The notes under the pieces were generated by a model, which worked only from the letters and a program-made list of their open reading frames with translations, was not told the origin of the DNA and did not search any database. DNA of 60,377 nucleotides from the NCBI GenBank assembly GCA_964641965.1, contig CAZXLD010000028.1:1-60377 (forward strand), in the 5' to 3' direction. A program made the translations under genes and the position numbers. This document shows, piece by piece, positions 43,978 through 53,459 of this stretch. Source of the DNA: JAJDFU01 sp964641965 (GTDB taxonomy: Bacteria > Bacteroidota > Bacteroidia > Chitinophagales > Saprospiraceae). The stretch's first letter is position 1. Each line of letters opens with the position of its first letter.

Positions 43978-45405
43978 TTAATTTTCCATAGGGACTAACC
44001 GGTAGATCCGACCAGGTTCTTCCAAGCCTACATAGATGAATCCGTCGGGAGATTCTACAATACTCCGCACCCGGCCAATCCCCGTCATTAGCTTTGATTC
44101 ACTAGCCACCTCATCGCCATTTAGTTCGCAAAGGTTTACGTATTCAAACCGGAGCGAACCCACCAAAAGATGCCCCTTCCATTGTGGATACCGGTCGCTG
44201 TTTACAAACGACATGCCACATGGTGCAATAGACGGCACCCAATAGGTCACCGGATTGAGCATACCGGCCTGCTCGGTCTTAGCCGTAAAGGTGGTTCCGT
44301 CATAATTGATACCGTATGAAATAACAGGCCATCCATAATTGGCACCTCGCTGGATGATATTGAGCTCGTCGCCCCCGCGCGGACCGTGTTCATGCGCCCA
44401 CAATTGGCCGGTTTCGGGATGTTTGGAAAGCCCCTGTGGATTGCGGTGCCCGAAGGAGTAAATACTTTTGATCGCATCCGGCTGGTCGACAAAGGGATTG
44501 TCCTCCGGTATTGAACCGTCGTCATACAGCCGGTGTACTTTGCCGGGATACAAATCCAGGCGTTGGGGGTTGATTTCCCGCCGACCTCGATCCCCAATGG
44601 TGATGTACAGGTAGCCCTCATTATCGAACTCCATCCGAGACCCATAGTGGTGCTCTGTTTCATAGTACGGCATCCCTTCGAAAATCAGCTTTTCATCCTG
44701 CAGTTCGTTGCCCTCCAACCGGTATCTGGATACGGCAGTGGTGTTCACCCGATTGCCCTTTTCTTTTTTGGTTTTGGAGTAGGACAGATAGAGCAATTGA
44801 TTTTGTTCGAACTCCGGATGCAGCCGGATATCGAGCATCCCGCCCTGCCCCTCGTCATTCACTTCTGGTACGCCTTTGATCTTCGTTTTGGTACCATCGA
44901 GGTTAAGTTTTAATACACTACCTTCTTTGATGGTAACCAACAGTTCTTCCTCATTCAGAAAAGCCATTCCCCAGGGGGAGCCTAGGCCTTCGAACATTAA
45001 TTCAGCATTGACCTTGAGCCCCAAAGCCTCAAACGTGGAAGGCGGATCGTAATCGTCGGCATAGCCATATTGCTCGTAAGTAGCCAAGCCATACTCCAGG
45101 TAATCGACGAGGAGTTTGATCTGGTCTTCAGAAAGGGCTTCTCCAAAGGCCGGCATGGCTCCTTTTCCTCTTCCCTCGGCAATGGAAGCGTAGATCTCTT
45201 GTTCGGATTCGCCATATTTCCATTCCCAACTGGTAAAGGCTTCCATTTTTACGCCATGGCAGCCGGCGCAGGATGCCTGATACAGTGTTTCTGCTTCTGC
45301 CAATTGGTCTTGGGAGAGGTTGGTGGTTACCTGTCCGAACACAAGCAAGGGCATCCCGATAAGGATCAGGGTACAGTAATGGGTAATTTCTTTAAAATAA
45401 CGCAT
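43978..45405 (-). CDS. cytochrome c-fused PQQ-type sugar dehydrogenase
   Basis: Exported 475-aa protein with a Sec signal ending LVFGQ. Small cytochrome c (about 30-105) with CAGCH at 46-50 and axial Met84 in GKGAMPAFGEAL. Then a soluble GSDH/YliI-type six-bladed propeller (about 125-475): GSPWGMAFL, HHYGSRMEFD, GHRNPQGLSKHP, and AHEHGPRGGDELN, matching PQQ/calcium-site residues of aldose sugar dehydrogenase. It probably oxidises aldoses in the periplasm and passes electrons through its haem. Followed by nothing close on its strand; the GH43-like gene lies 62 bp upstream, same strand, and may be co-transcribed. Confidence 0.9.
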   Translation of the reverse strand: MRYFKEITHYCTLILIGMPLLVFGQVTTNLSQDQLAEAETLYQASCAGCHGVKMEAFTSWEWKYGESEQEIYASIAEGRGKGAMPAFGEALSEDQIKLLVDYLEYGLATYEQYGYADDYDPPSTFEALGLKVNAELMFEGLGSPWGMAFLNEEELLVTIKEGSVLKLNLDGTKTKIKGVPEVNDEGQGGMLDIRLHPEFEQNQLLYLSYSKTKKEKGNRVNTTAVSRYRLEGNELQDEKLIFEGMPYYETEHHYGSRMEFDNEGYLYITIGDRGRREINPQRLDLYPGKVHRLYDDGSIPEDNPFVDQPDAIKSIYSFGHRNPQGLSKHPETGQLWAHEHGPRGGDELNIIQRGANYGWPVISYGINYDGTTFTAKTEQAGMLNPVTYWVPSIAPCGMSFVNSDRYPQWKGHLLVGSLRFEYVNLCELNGDEVASESKLMTGIGRVRSIVESPDGFIYVGLEEPGRIYRLVPMEN

Positions 45406-45466
45406 AATGCAGTTTAGGATTTTGGTGGAAAGTTACCCGGTAAGTCCGAGTTACCTGCTACCTTTT

Positions 45467-46933
45467 TTAAAATTCTTGGCTGGAAAGGGAAATAGCATCT
45501 ACAGCCAACTGGGATGCAGGTGCTCCGCTATTGCGAAAACCAATTTGGAGGGGTTGTCCGATCTGATCCATGAAATCATCCGCCTTGATGGTTAGTTCAA
45601 GCGGCATCCAAATGGTAGGCCAGTCGTCATACCAATACAGGGCTCGAATTCCCATCAGGTCGGGTTCGCTTTCGGGCTTTTCCCGAAAATCATAGCCCAT
45701 GTAAAATTGACTTTCTTCTTCCCAGATGTGCGGGTGCCCCGGTACACGTTGTCGACCTTCATCTCCAAGCAATAGGCTATTTCCATAGGTATTTCGGCTG
45801 GTGTCAAATGCCATCAGATCAACGCCCATTTTATCGTAAAATGGTCCGGTGGGACTATCGCCACGTCCCATCCGGATGGTGTAATTGGCACCCAGGTTGC
45901 CATAGGAAGCCAGGAAATACCAATAGCCATTACGCTTGTACAAAGCCGGGCCTTCCATCCAACAGCTGGACCAGGCATCGCCGCACCATTCGTCCCGGGT
46001 TTCCGGCCAAGTGGCCACCGGGTGATGCATGTCTTTCGGGTGGGTATCGTACTCCGTATCCGGGGGAGGATTGAGAAAATCTCCAGTTTTAGGATCCATT
46101 TCGGCTACATAGCAGATCCCGCCGCCCCAGCTCATCCACAACCGGCCGTTCGCTTCGTCGTAATAGCCATGGGCGTCCAATACCCAGGGGAACTCTGTTT
46201 TTTTATGATCCAGAATAACTACCGGGGTAGTCCAGTCGTAGTCTGGGCCTTGATCTGCTGTGGCTTTAGTAAGTGTGATGGAGGAATAGAAATCGCCGGG
46301 GATATCCCGGTATAACGTTCCGTAAATAAACTTTTCATTTCCTACGATCACATTGCCAACTGCCCAGCCCAGATTTTCCAGGGCGTCGTAGCCACTATCT
46401 TCCAGCAATTTCCATGGCTCCGTCAAGGGATCTTTATCCAGGGCCTGAATCATATGTCGATCTGCAAACTGATGCCGATAACCCTTGTCGATCCAGACAT
46501 TAGCTCCATCGTCATTGTGGGTGGTAGCGGCGGCTCCTTTCAGGTCAGGGGCGTTGACGTTCTTCTGTATGCTTCCCAATTGCTTATTCCCAATAAATAA
46601 GCCTAATTCTGCAATAGTTGCTGCGGTATTATTGGCTTCATTGATGCTTCGGACCCAAGCGGTCAGGGTGTAGGTCCTTCCTGCTTCAAGCCGGTGGGGC
46701 GTGCTTTGGGTAATCCATTCGCCCTTGCCTTGCTGAATGGCGTATTGGGTGCCCTCTGGTGGGGCATAATATCCATTGTTGGTGCTTTTGGCAACCCCTC
46801 CAGCCCAGCTTGTCAAGGGATCTCCCGGGGCTTCGAAGCCCGGATTTTTTAAGAGTAATGGTTGCTGCCCGTGAAGAGCAGTAAAGCTGAATAGAACGAG
46901 TATCGCTATAAAATTAAGAGGGTATGCATGCAT
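45467..46933 (-). CDS. GH43-like five-bladed propeller protein with N-terminal carbohydrate-binding domain
   Basis: 488 aa from the ATG at 46933 (signal ending TALHGQ); a GTG 24 bp upstream is less likely. The N-terminal sandwich (about 25-150; LLLKNPGFEAPGDPLTSW) is CBM-like. The rest resembles family 43/62-type furanosidases: NVIVGNEKFIYGTLY, WVLDAHGYYDEANGRLWMSW (candidate pKa-modulating Asp) and MEGPALYKRNGYWYFLASYG (candidate acid Glu). I could not place the first-blade catalytic base with confidence, so activity is not certain. Exported. Same strand as the downstream sugar dehydrogenase; the next upstream gene is LamG-family paralogue 5. Likely acts on arabinose- or xylose-type side chains, by family knowledge only. 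Confidence 0.75.
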   Translation of the reverse strand: MHAYPLNFIAILVLFSFTALHGQQPLLLKNPGFEAPGDPLTSWAGGVAKSTNNGYYAPPEGTQYAIQQGKGEWITQSTPHRLEAGRTYTLTAWVRSINEANNTAATIAELGLFIGNKQLGSIQKNVNAPDLKGAAATTHNDDGANVWIDKGYRHQFADRHMIQALDKDPLTEPWKLLEDSGYDALENLGWAVGNVIVGNEKFIYGTLYRDIPGDFYSSITLTKATADQGPDYDWTTPVVILDHKKTEFPWVLDAHGYYDEANGRLWMSWGGGICYVAEMDPKTGDFLNPPPDTEYDTHPKDMHHPVATWPETRDEWCGDAWSSCWMEGPALYKRNGYWYFLASYGNLGANYTIRMGRGDSPTGPFYDKMGVDLMAFDTSRNTYGNSLLLGDEGRQRVPGHPHIWEEESQFYMGYDFREKPESEPDLMGIRALYWYDDWPTIWMPLELTIKADDFMDQIGQPLQIGFRNSGAPASQLAVDAISLSSQEF

Positions 46934-47067
46934 TGATTTTGGATATAGTGTTAGCACTCTGAATAAATCTCCTGTAACAAGGATCGGTGATTCGTATCGC
47001 TTTTAGGTAGGCCACATGATTTCACTGGCTCATTATTTTTGTGCGTGTCCTTGAGGAATAAAAAGGA

Positions 47068-48966
47068 TTAATTCGGCTTTTTGGAAATGGTCAATTGTAT
47101 CGGTTCCTTGGTGGCCAGAGGTAACCAAATGATCTGGTCGGTCCCTTCCAAGCGAATTTCTTTTCCAAGGCGGAAAGATTCACCTGCTTCGAGCGATTGA
47201 CCATTAAGAGATAAGCTTACCTCCTTTTTACCCCAATTTTTCAACACAAAAGCCGGATTTACCAAAGGGGATGCTTCAGATGCTTGAAGGTTTAAAGTGA
47301 GTTGGTCGGTACCAGAAACCGAGTTTTGCTTAATGACATAGGCCATCTGGGTTGGGTCGTATCCCTGGCTTTCAAACCCTTTCCCTTCCACCCTAAGCAT
47401 AGGCGGATGAACCCAGCTTTCTGCCAAGGGCACCAGGTCTTGTATGGCCTTTTCGGTTAAGCCGTGCAGCATGAGTTTGGTGACCTTCTGCGCTTCTACC
47501 CGGTAAGGTTCCCACTGGGCTCGGTCCGGGAGGTCAAGCTCCTCTATGATAGTGCCGTCGGGCTGGTCAAAGTCTTGCTGGTAAATAGGTGTTCCGTTGG
47601 CAAACCGGAGTTGGAGGTTATCCAGGCGAAGGGTTTGTGGTGCTGAGTTTCCAGTTACTTCCAAATAGAATTCGGCAATCCGGGGCGCTTTGGAGTCTAT
47701 TTCATCTGACCAGGCGGACAAATCCAGGGTCTGTTCAAAGGAATACCATTCTTGCTGATTGGTTTTTAATTGGGAGGCGTCCAATGCGATATCCTCGAAG
47801 GTCCCGTCGGGGCCATACAATTCAAAGGTTACCTCAGAAGTCCACAGCTCGGCATAATCGAAAGAAAGGGTGATCGGTTGTGTAACCTTGACCTCCTTGT
47901 CCATATCAATATTAAGGCCTCCCCACTGGGTAAGCGTCCATTCCAAGGCATTATTTCGGATTACATTGGCATAGCCGTAGGTACCCCAGCAATCAACGGG
48001 TGGGTCTTTAGGCAAGGCAATGTGACAGAGAGAGGAATGAGAAGGTTTATCTGCCGTGCGAGCTCCACGACCATCACTGGCGTCCTGGGAAACCGGCCAA
48101 TGGTCCCACCAGTTAAAAATAGAATGCCGGCCATGCCCCCGGTAGGAAGCAAACAGGTTGTCGAATTCCTTCGGTGGCGCTACCAGGGCATAGGGTTGCC
48201 GTTTACTTTTTAAATTGATCTTCAGGATATTGGCCAGGGGAGGGTTTTTATCGAAAGCAGGTCCTCCATCTTCGTCCCAATAGTAGGTTACCTGTTCGCC
48301 TTCCATATTGGCTACCGATACGGCACCGGGTTCAATATTATCGTCGGGTAAGGTGCCGGGTGGATTGACTACGATACTTTCCTGGAATTCTACCCATTTT
48401 TGGAGGCCGCTGCTCTGCACCGTGATCGATCGAACTCCGCTGGCGTCCGGGTAGATGGTGTAATATTCATCCACCCAGTCCCCCCAGCCGGTCTCCATAT
48501 CTAGAAAGGCTTGCTGGTATTCCACATCAACGGGGGCATATCGCCAATGCACTACAACTCTAGCCGGGTTACTTTCAATAATCCGTACGTGCGAGTACCG
48601 GCATTGTTTATCGCTCATGGGCTCCACCATGCTGTTGGTGTTTGGGCTGTGGATGCCCCGACGCTCTACGAATTCGTTGGTATACCAAATACCGTTTTCC
48701 GTCACCCAGCAGGGGATAAAGCTGGTCCCTCGCCAGAAAACGAATCGATGGCCGCCATCGTCGAATCGAACCACCACATGCGGATGCGCTGCGACCCGCC
48801 AGTTTTTGTCCCAAGCCGGATCGTATTCCAGGTGGGCATAGAAAGCACCGAATGGCCCAGGCCCCTCGGGGCCGGAAGGGAGCGGGTAAAGTGTATTTTC
48901 CTGACCAGTTAGTGGGATACACAAGATCAAGGAAAGCAGTATGCATAAATTGGATAGAACGTGCAT
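47068..48966 (-). CDS. single-module secreted protein, paralogue 5
   Basis: 632 aa from the ATG at 48966, giving signal MHVLSNLCILLSLILCIPLTGQ; the longer reading from 49032 adds 22 residues before it. It begins directly with module B, the least divergent copy: FVFWRGTSFIPCWVTENG, EPMSDKQCRYSHVRIIE, VVVHWRY, DEYYTIYPD and WDHWPVSQDASDGRGA followed by HSSL. A carbohydrate-binding-like sandwich is inserted (about 385-480; LNIDMDKEVKVTQPITLSFD), then the LVPLAESW helix and the C-terminal domain NPAFVLKNW. It lacks LamG and module A, so it probably represents the minimal functional unit of the family. Divergent from the GH-like gene at 49082. Confidence 0.8.
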   Translation of the reverse strand: MHVLSNLCILLSLILCIPLTGQENTLYPLPSGPEGPGPFGAFYAHLEYDPAWDKNWRVAAHPHVVVRFDDGGHRFVFWRGTSFIPCWVTENGIWYTNEFVERRGIHSPNTNSMVEPMSDKQCRYSHVRIIESNPARVVVHWRYAPVDVEYQQAFLDMETGWGDWVDEYYTIYPDASGVRSITVQSSGLQKWVEFQESIVVNPPGTLPDDNIEPGAVSVANMEGEQVTYYWDEDGGPAFDKNPPLANILKINLKSKRQPYALVAPPKEFDNLFASYRGHGRHSIFNWWDHWPVSQDASDGRGARTADKPSHSSLCHIALPKDPPVDCWGTYGYANVIRNNALEWTLTQWGGLNIDMDKEVKVTQPITLSFDYAELWTSEVTFELYGPDGTFEDIALDASQLKTNQQEWYSFEQTLDLSAWSDEIDSKAPRIAEFYLEVTGNSAPQTLRLDNLQLRFANGTPIYQQDFDQPDGTIIEELDLPDRAQWEPYRVEAQKVTKLMLHGLTEKAIQDLVPLAESWVHPPMLRVEGKGFESQGYDPTQMAYVIKQNSVSGTDQLTLNLQASEASPLVNPAFVLKNWGKKEVSLSLNGQSLEAGESFRLGKEIRLEGTDQIIWLPLATKEPIQLTISKKPN

Positions 48967-49081
48967 TGGTCTGGTTTGGCTTACAGATTTGGTTAGAGGC
49001 ACAAAAGATACAAAATTAAACTTTCTAAACATTGGTTAGTAAGTTGTAAATTTAGGCGTCTTTTCTTTAAAATAATTTGGC

Positions 49082-51943
49082 ATGTATCTGAGGTATTTGT
49101 TTCAAGTTCTTTTGTTTTTTCTAATCGCCCCAGGTTCTCTATGGGCCCAGCAACCTTCCATTGGATATCCAAATGGGGCTTCCACCCAAGTCGTGCTCGC
49201 AGCCCAGGAAGTTCGTAGATATGTGTACTTGCGGACGGATGCCTGGGGGAGCCTGACTGCCTTGGATCGAATTCCAGATAGTACTGATATCATTCTGATT
49301 GCTCCGCAAGGAAATCCTATCCTGGACCCTATCAAAGACCTTATCGGGCATACCCTATCCCCTGGAGCCATCCTGATAAAATCCATCCAGGCTGGGGGGC
49401 GCCAAATCTTGGTCGTTTCCGGAGCAGATGCGATAGCCACCCTACATGCGTCCTATCGACTGGTAGAGTATCTAGGGGTTAGTTTTGATCTGTCGGGTGA
49501 TGTGATTCCGGATACCAAGATCAATCTTGATCTGTCCGGCTACGACGAGGTTGGGGTGCCGCTGTTCGAAACGCGCGGTATACAGCCTTTCCACGACTTT
49601 CACCAAGGGCCTGACTTTTGGAGCTTGGGTGACTACCAGGCGATTATCTCCCAGCTACCTAAATTGGGTATGAATTTTATCGGGTTCCACACCTATCCGA
49701 GGCATTCTACTACCGAAGAAAGAGTGTTGGACGTGCGGCAAGGGCCTGAACCTAATGTATGGATCGGTTTACCGGAGGATATCAATGCAGATGGAACGGT
49801 TAATTGGTCCTATCCCGCCTTTTATGCCCATACGCACCGGCCCCACCGGATCTGGGGATCGGTTACCTTAAATACCGACCAGTTCCATGCCGGAAGCCAA
49901 CAGCTATTCTCCAACAACCAATTCGGATCACAAGTATTTGACCAGGGTATCCCAACCGATATGGCCAGCAGTAACGCCGTATTTAATCGGGTCGGCGAGC
50001 TGTTTGATCAAGCTTTCACGCATGCGCGCAACCTGGGGGTGAAAACAGCGGTAGGTACGGAATTGACGCTGGGACAAGAACCCAAAGGGCCGGAAGTCGG
50101 GGAAAACTGGGTTCGGGTAATGCCCTTGGAATTACAGGATCGCCTATTGGAACAGGGGCTTCATCCGTCTACCAGCCCGGCGGTAAAAAAGGTTTATCGG
50201 GGCATTTTTGAACGGATCATGAAAACTCATCCTCTGGATTATTATTGGTTGTGGTCTTGGGAGGTATGGTCCAATTTTGGTGTTAGTCCAGAGCAGATCA
50301 ATGCCTTTAAGTTCGATATTAAAGCGGCCCAGGAAGTCCTGGATGAACTGGGTAATCCTTTCCAATTGGGGCTGGCCGGCTGGCGAATTGGTACGGTGGA
50401 GAATCATGCTGAATTTGATAATACCTTGCCTCCTGAAGCACCCTATTTCGGGCTGTGGGATGAAGCTGAAGGATTTGAACAATTGCAACCCGAACGAATC
50501 AAATGGGCTGCTACCTGGCCTGAGGAGGACTGGGGCTTGCTGCAACCTCAATTGGAACTACACCGGTTTTACAAAGACACCAAGGCCGCTCAAGAAAAAG
50601 CATGTCATGGCTTTATTGCCAAGCATTGGCGGACCAGGGTACTGGGGGCCAATATCAGTTCGCTCAAATCGCTCCAATGGACCTACGGACGCACCGGAAC
50701 TACCATTACACCTACTGTACCTCCGGTTTCAAACACCTGGATCGATCAATTTTATCTCGACTGGGCAACCCGTAATTTTGGATCCGAAGCTGCCGAGCCG
50801 ATAGCCACACTTTTCGCGAACCTTGATAAAGCCGGAGAACCCGGTTCGCCGGGAGCAGTTCCCGTAGTTACGGATTGGGATACCGATGATGAGGATAGTA
50901 ATAATGCTGCACCTGGGGCTATTACCGCAAACGAAAATTCTTGGAGTGAGGAAAAGGACAAATTTTCCTTTGTGGCGGAATTGGAACGCATACGCCCCAG
51001 GGTAGTTGGGGCAGCTAATCTGGACCGTTTTGATTACTGGCTGAAGACCATGCAAGTCTTTCGACTGATGGCAGAATATGGGGTTTTGCGTTACCAGTTT
51101 GAAGTGACAATGGAAGCGGGAAATTGGCCTGTGGCACTTGACTATCGGAAGCAGATGGCCCGTTTATTTGAGCAGATTCAAACCTTGGAAATAGAGAAAA
51201 CCGTAAATGCGAGCGATCTGGGTGAAATTGTCAATCTGGAAATCCTGAATTGGCATCAGCTGATGGAGTTAAAATGGGATCAGGAGTTGAAAGAAGGCCT
51301 GGGTACCCCAATTCCTGAGGAAGCAAATCCAGCTGGTATGTATACTGGAAAAGCTTTCATCCGGGCAACGCCTATGCGCACGCAACTTTATGCCGGCGAA
51401 GACTACCGATTGAAGGTTTGGGTGATGGGCGAGCTGCAAAATCCGATGCTATATTGGCGTTATCTGGGGACCAACTCTTTCCAATCTATACCGATTACAC
51501 CCGTTGCCCGGTCTGTCTATGAGGTTACCATTCCCAATCCAACTGGCGACTTCGAATTTTATCTGGAAGCTGCGGGAGCTGCAGGGACCGAGGTATTTCC
51601 GGCCGCAGCTCCGAAGATCAACGCTACGGTGGTAGTCTTGAATACATCTGTAACGGTAAATACCCTGGAAAGGCCGGTAAAATCAGGAAAGCTCCAAGTG
51701 TTCCCGAATCCGGCACGCGACTCGATTTCCATAGAATGGCCTTCAGACGAGGCTATGGCAAAACGGGTTGGATTGCAATTGATGGATGCATCCGGAAAAC
51801 TGATTTTGAATAAGGAGGTGGAACAACTAACTGGAGATACCTTACAGGTAGACTTACCAAAGGGCATTGTTGCGGGATCCTACAGCTTACATGTAAGTGT
51901 AGATGGAAGCCGGTATTCAGAAAAAGTCATTTTAGTGGACTAA
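49082..51943 (+). CDS. T9SS-exported glycosidase-like protein (GH67/GH20-type N-terminal domain)
   Basis: 953 aa with a Sec signal ending GSLWAQQ. An N-terminal domain (about 25-150; VVLAAQEVRRYVYLRTD, DAIATLHASYRLVEYLGV) has the alpha/beta fold placed before the barrel in GH20, GH67, GH84 and GH89 enzymes. A TIM-barrel-like centre follows (GMNFIGFHTYP, DYYWLWSWEVW, HWRTRVLGANISSL), then a helical region, an Ig-like domain and a Por-type sorting domain (VFPNPARDSISIEW ... VILVD). I cannot name the GH family; catalytic residues are not assigned. It contains an acidic loop TDDEDSNN. Divergent from paralogue 5 across 115 bp and followed by the FG-GAP protein. Confidence 0.7.
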   Translation: MYLRYLFQVLLFFLIAPGSLWAQQPSIGYPNGASTQVVLAAQEVRRYVYLRTDAWGSLTALDRIPDSTDIILIAPQGNPILDPIKDLIGHTLSPGAILIKSIQAGGRQILVVSGADAIATLHASYRLVEYLGVSFDLSGDVIPDTKINLDLSGYDEVGVPLFETRGIQPFHDFHQGPDFWSLGDYQAIISQLPKLGMNFIGFHTYPRHSTTEERVLDVRQGPEPNVWIGLPEDINADGTVNWSYPAFYAHTHRPHRIWGSVTLNTDQFHAGSQQLFSNNQFGSQVFDQGIPTDMASSNAVFNRVGELFDQAFTHARNLGVKTAVGTELTLGQEPKGPEVGENWVRVMPLELQDRLLEQGLHPSTSPAVKKVYRGIFERIMKTHPLDYYWLWSWEVWSNFGVSPEQINAFKFDIKAAQEVLDELGNPFQLGLAGWRIGTVENHAEFDNTLPPEAPYFGLWDEAEGFEQLQPERIKWAATWPEEDWGLLQPQLELHRFYKDTKAAQEKACHGFIAKHWRTRVLGANISSLKSLQWTYGRTGTTITPTVPPVSNTWIDQFYLDWATRNFGSEAAEPIATLFANLDKAGEPGSPGAVPVVTDWDTDDEDSNNAAPGAITANENSWSEEKDKFSFVAELERIRPRVVGAANLDRFDYWLKTMQVFRLMAEYGVLRYQFEVTMEAGNWPVALDYRKQMARLFEQIQTLEIEKTVNASDLGEIVNLEILNWHQLMELKWDQELKEGLGTPIPEEANPAGMYTGKAFIRATPMRTQLYAGEDYRLKVWVMGELQNPMLYWRYLGTNSFQSIPITPVARSVYEVTIPNPTGDFEFYLEAAGAAGTEVFPAAAPKINATVVVLNTSVTVNTLERPVKSGKLQVFPNPARDSISIEWPSDEAMAKRVGLQLMDASGKLILNKEVEQLTGDTLQVDLPKGIVAGSYSLHVSVDGSRYSEKVILVD

Positions 51944-52016
51944 ACGGCTGATTTCTTCTAAAAGACATACGGAACTAGTGATTGTGCCCGAAATTAGGTT
52001 CAAAAACACGCTTACT

Positions 52017-53135
52017 ATGCTCCTGAAACTTACCTCCTATTTATGGTTGTTTTTGTACCTGGCTCAAACGGGGTTTGCACAGCAAGGTCAGTCTTATACC
52101 TGGAATACCTTCATTTTTGGGGATTCCAAGAGCAAATCTGCAGGGGTAAATGTGGGAGATGTTGATTCGGATGGCGACTTGGATATCCTGATCGCGAATG
52201 GCCGGCACTGGCCGGAACAGAATAAGATCTTTTACAACACGGGGTATGGTCGGTTTCGGGTAGCTTCGGACCTGGGCAGCTTTCAGTCCACCAGCTACGG
52301 CATTGAGTTAGCCGATTTTGATCAGGATGGAGACCTGGATGTGGCTATTGGAAATGACAGGGCGCCCAATCGCATTTTCCTGAATGATGGTGAAGGTACT
52401 TTTTCGGCAGGTGGTACTTTCGGAGTCCCAGACGGAAATACTCGGAATATTACCCTGGCAGATATGGAAGGGGATGGGGATCTGGATATTCTGGTTTGCA
52501 ACCGATTTTATGCCAACGAAATTTGTTTGAATGATGGTCAAGGCAATTTTACCGAAATCCTTCACTTCGGGGCGAAGGACGATGCTACGCTGGAAATACA
52601 AGCCGTCGATATTGATGGAGATGGGGACCAGGATCTAGCTTTGGCCAATCGAAATGGGCAGCAAAATTTTATCTACTTAAATGATAAGCTCAAATTCGAG
52701 CGAAAAATTCCAATCGGTTCTGAAGGCAAGGATAGCCGGTCTATTGCGGTTGCAGATTTGAATGGAGATGGATTCCAAGATCTGGTCGTTGGGAATATCA
52801 AACAAGCTAATGCGATTTATTTTGGCAACCAGGGTTTGACTTTTTCTAATAGTATTGTCCTGGATAAGCAAAAAGATAGAACCTTTTCATTGGATGTGGC
52901 TGATTTTGACCAGGATGGAGATATGGATATCGTAGTGGGTAACTCCAGGCAGAGGAATAAAGTATTCGTAAATCAGGGCGATGGCATGACGTTCAATCGG
53001 CTTTACCTGGGTAAAACAAAATCTGATACCTATAAAATCAAATTTGCAGATGTAAACCAGGATGGATATTGGGATGTTGTGGAGGCAAATTCAGATGGTA
53101 TTAATCGGTATTATTTATTTACAGGGAAGAAATAA
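52017..53135 (+). CDS. FG-GAP/VCBS seven-repeat beta-propeller, secreted
   Basis: 372 aa from the ATG at 52017 (signal ending TGFAQQ); a GTG 39 bp upstream is less likely. Seven calcium-binding-type repeats are countable: DVDSDGDLDI, DFDQDGDLDV, DMEGDGDLDI, DIDGDGDQDL, DLNGDGFQDL, DFDQDGDMDI, DVNQDGYWDV. This predicts a complete seven-bladed propeller of the integrin/FG-GAP type with calcium loops. It starts 73 bp after the GH-like gene on the same strand and is probably co-transcribed. Such proteins bind glycans or partner proteins; function unknown. No sorting domain is visible. Confidence 0.88.
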   Translation: MLLKLTSYLWLFLYLAQTGFAQQGQSYTWNTFIFGDSKSKSAGVNVGDVDSDGDLDILIANGRHWPEQNKIFYNTGYGRFRVASDLGSFQSTSYGIELADFDQDGDLDVAIGNDRAPNRIFLNDGEGTFSAGGTFGVPDGNTRNITLADMEGDGDLDILVCNRFYANEICLNDGQGNFTEILHFGAKDDATLEIQAVDIDGDGDQDLALANRNGQQNFIYLNDKLKFERKIPIGSEGKDSRSIAVADLNGDGFQDLVVGNIKQANAIYFGNQGLTFSNSIVLDKQKDRTFSLDVADFDQDGDMDIVVGNSRQRNKVFVNQGDGMTFNRLYLGKTKSDTYKIKFADVNQDGYWDVVEANSDGINRYYLFTGKK

Positions 53136-53459
53136 AACCTCACAACTGCTTATACAAATTTGAATTAGAAAGCAATCAGGTTTGTTTGGTACTCCTGCCA
53201 ATGGATCAGTGAAATGCCCTTTTGAGATCGCTCTGGATAGGGTGCTGGGGTAGGGGAAAGAAAGGTACTGAATGCAGGATCAAAATGAACAACGGATGCC
53301 AGCCGACCTGGAATGGGATTATGCCCTTTCAATCGGAGGGATAACCAGAAAAATGTAAAATCAATTCATCCATACCAAGATTGCGGACTGATTCTTCAAT
53401 CTTTTTGAACATTTGAGGCATTAAAATGTCACATTTTTAAGACCTAAACATATCAAATC
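53136..53459. other. intergenic region before azurin, nothing recognised
   Basis: 324 bp between the FG-GAP gene and azurin. I see no gene, repeat or convincing promoter. The last 60 bp are A/T-rich and should hold the azurin promoter. Confidence 0.5.

Noticed and set aside
45426..45446. TTACCCGGTAA near the start of the cytochrome c dehydrogenase gene
   Set aside because: Looks like the operator but has a different centre length and lacks the outer TTTC/GAAA arms; probably coincidence.
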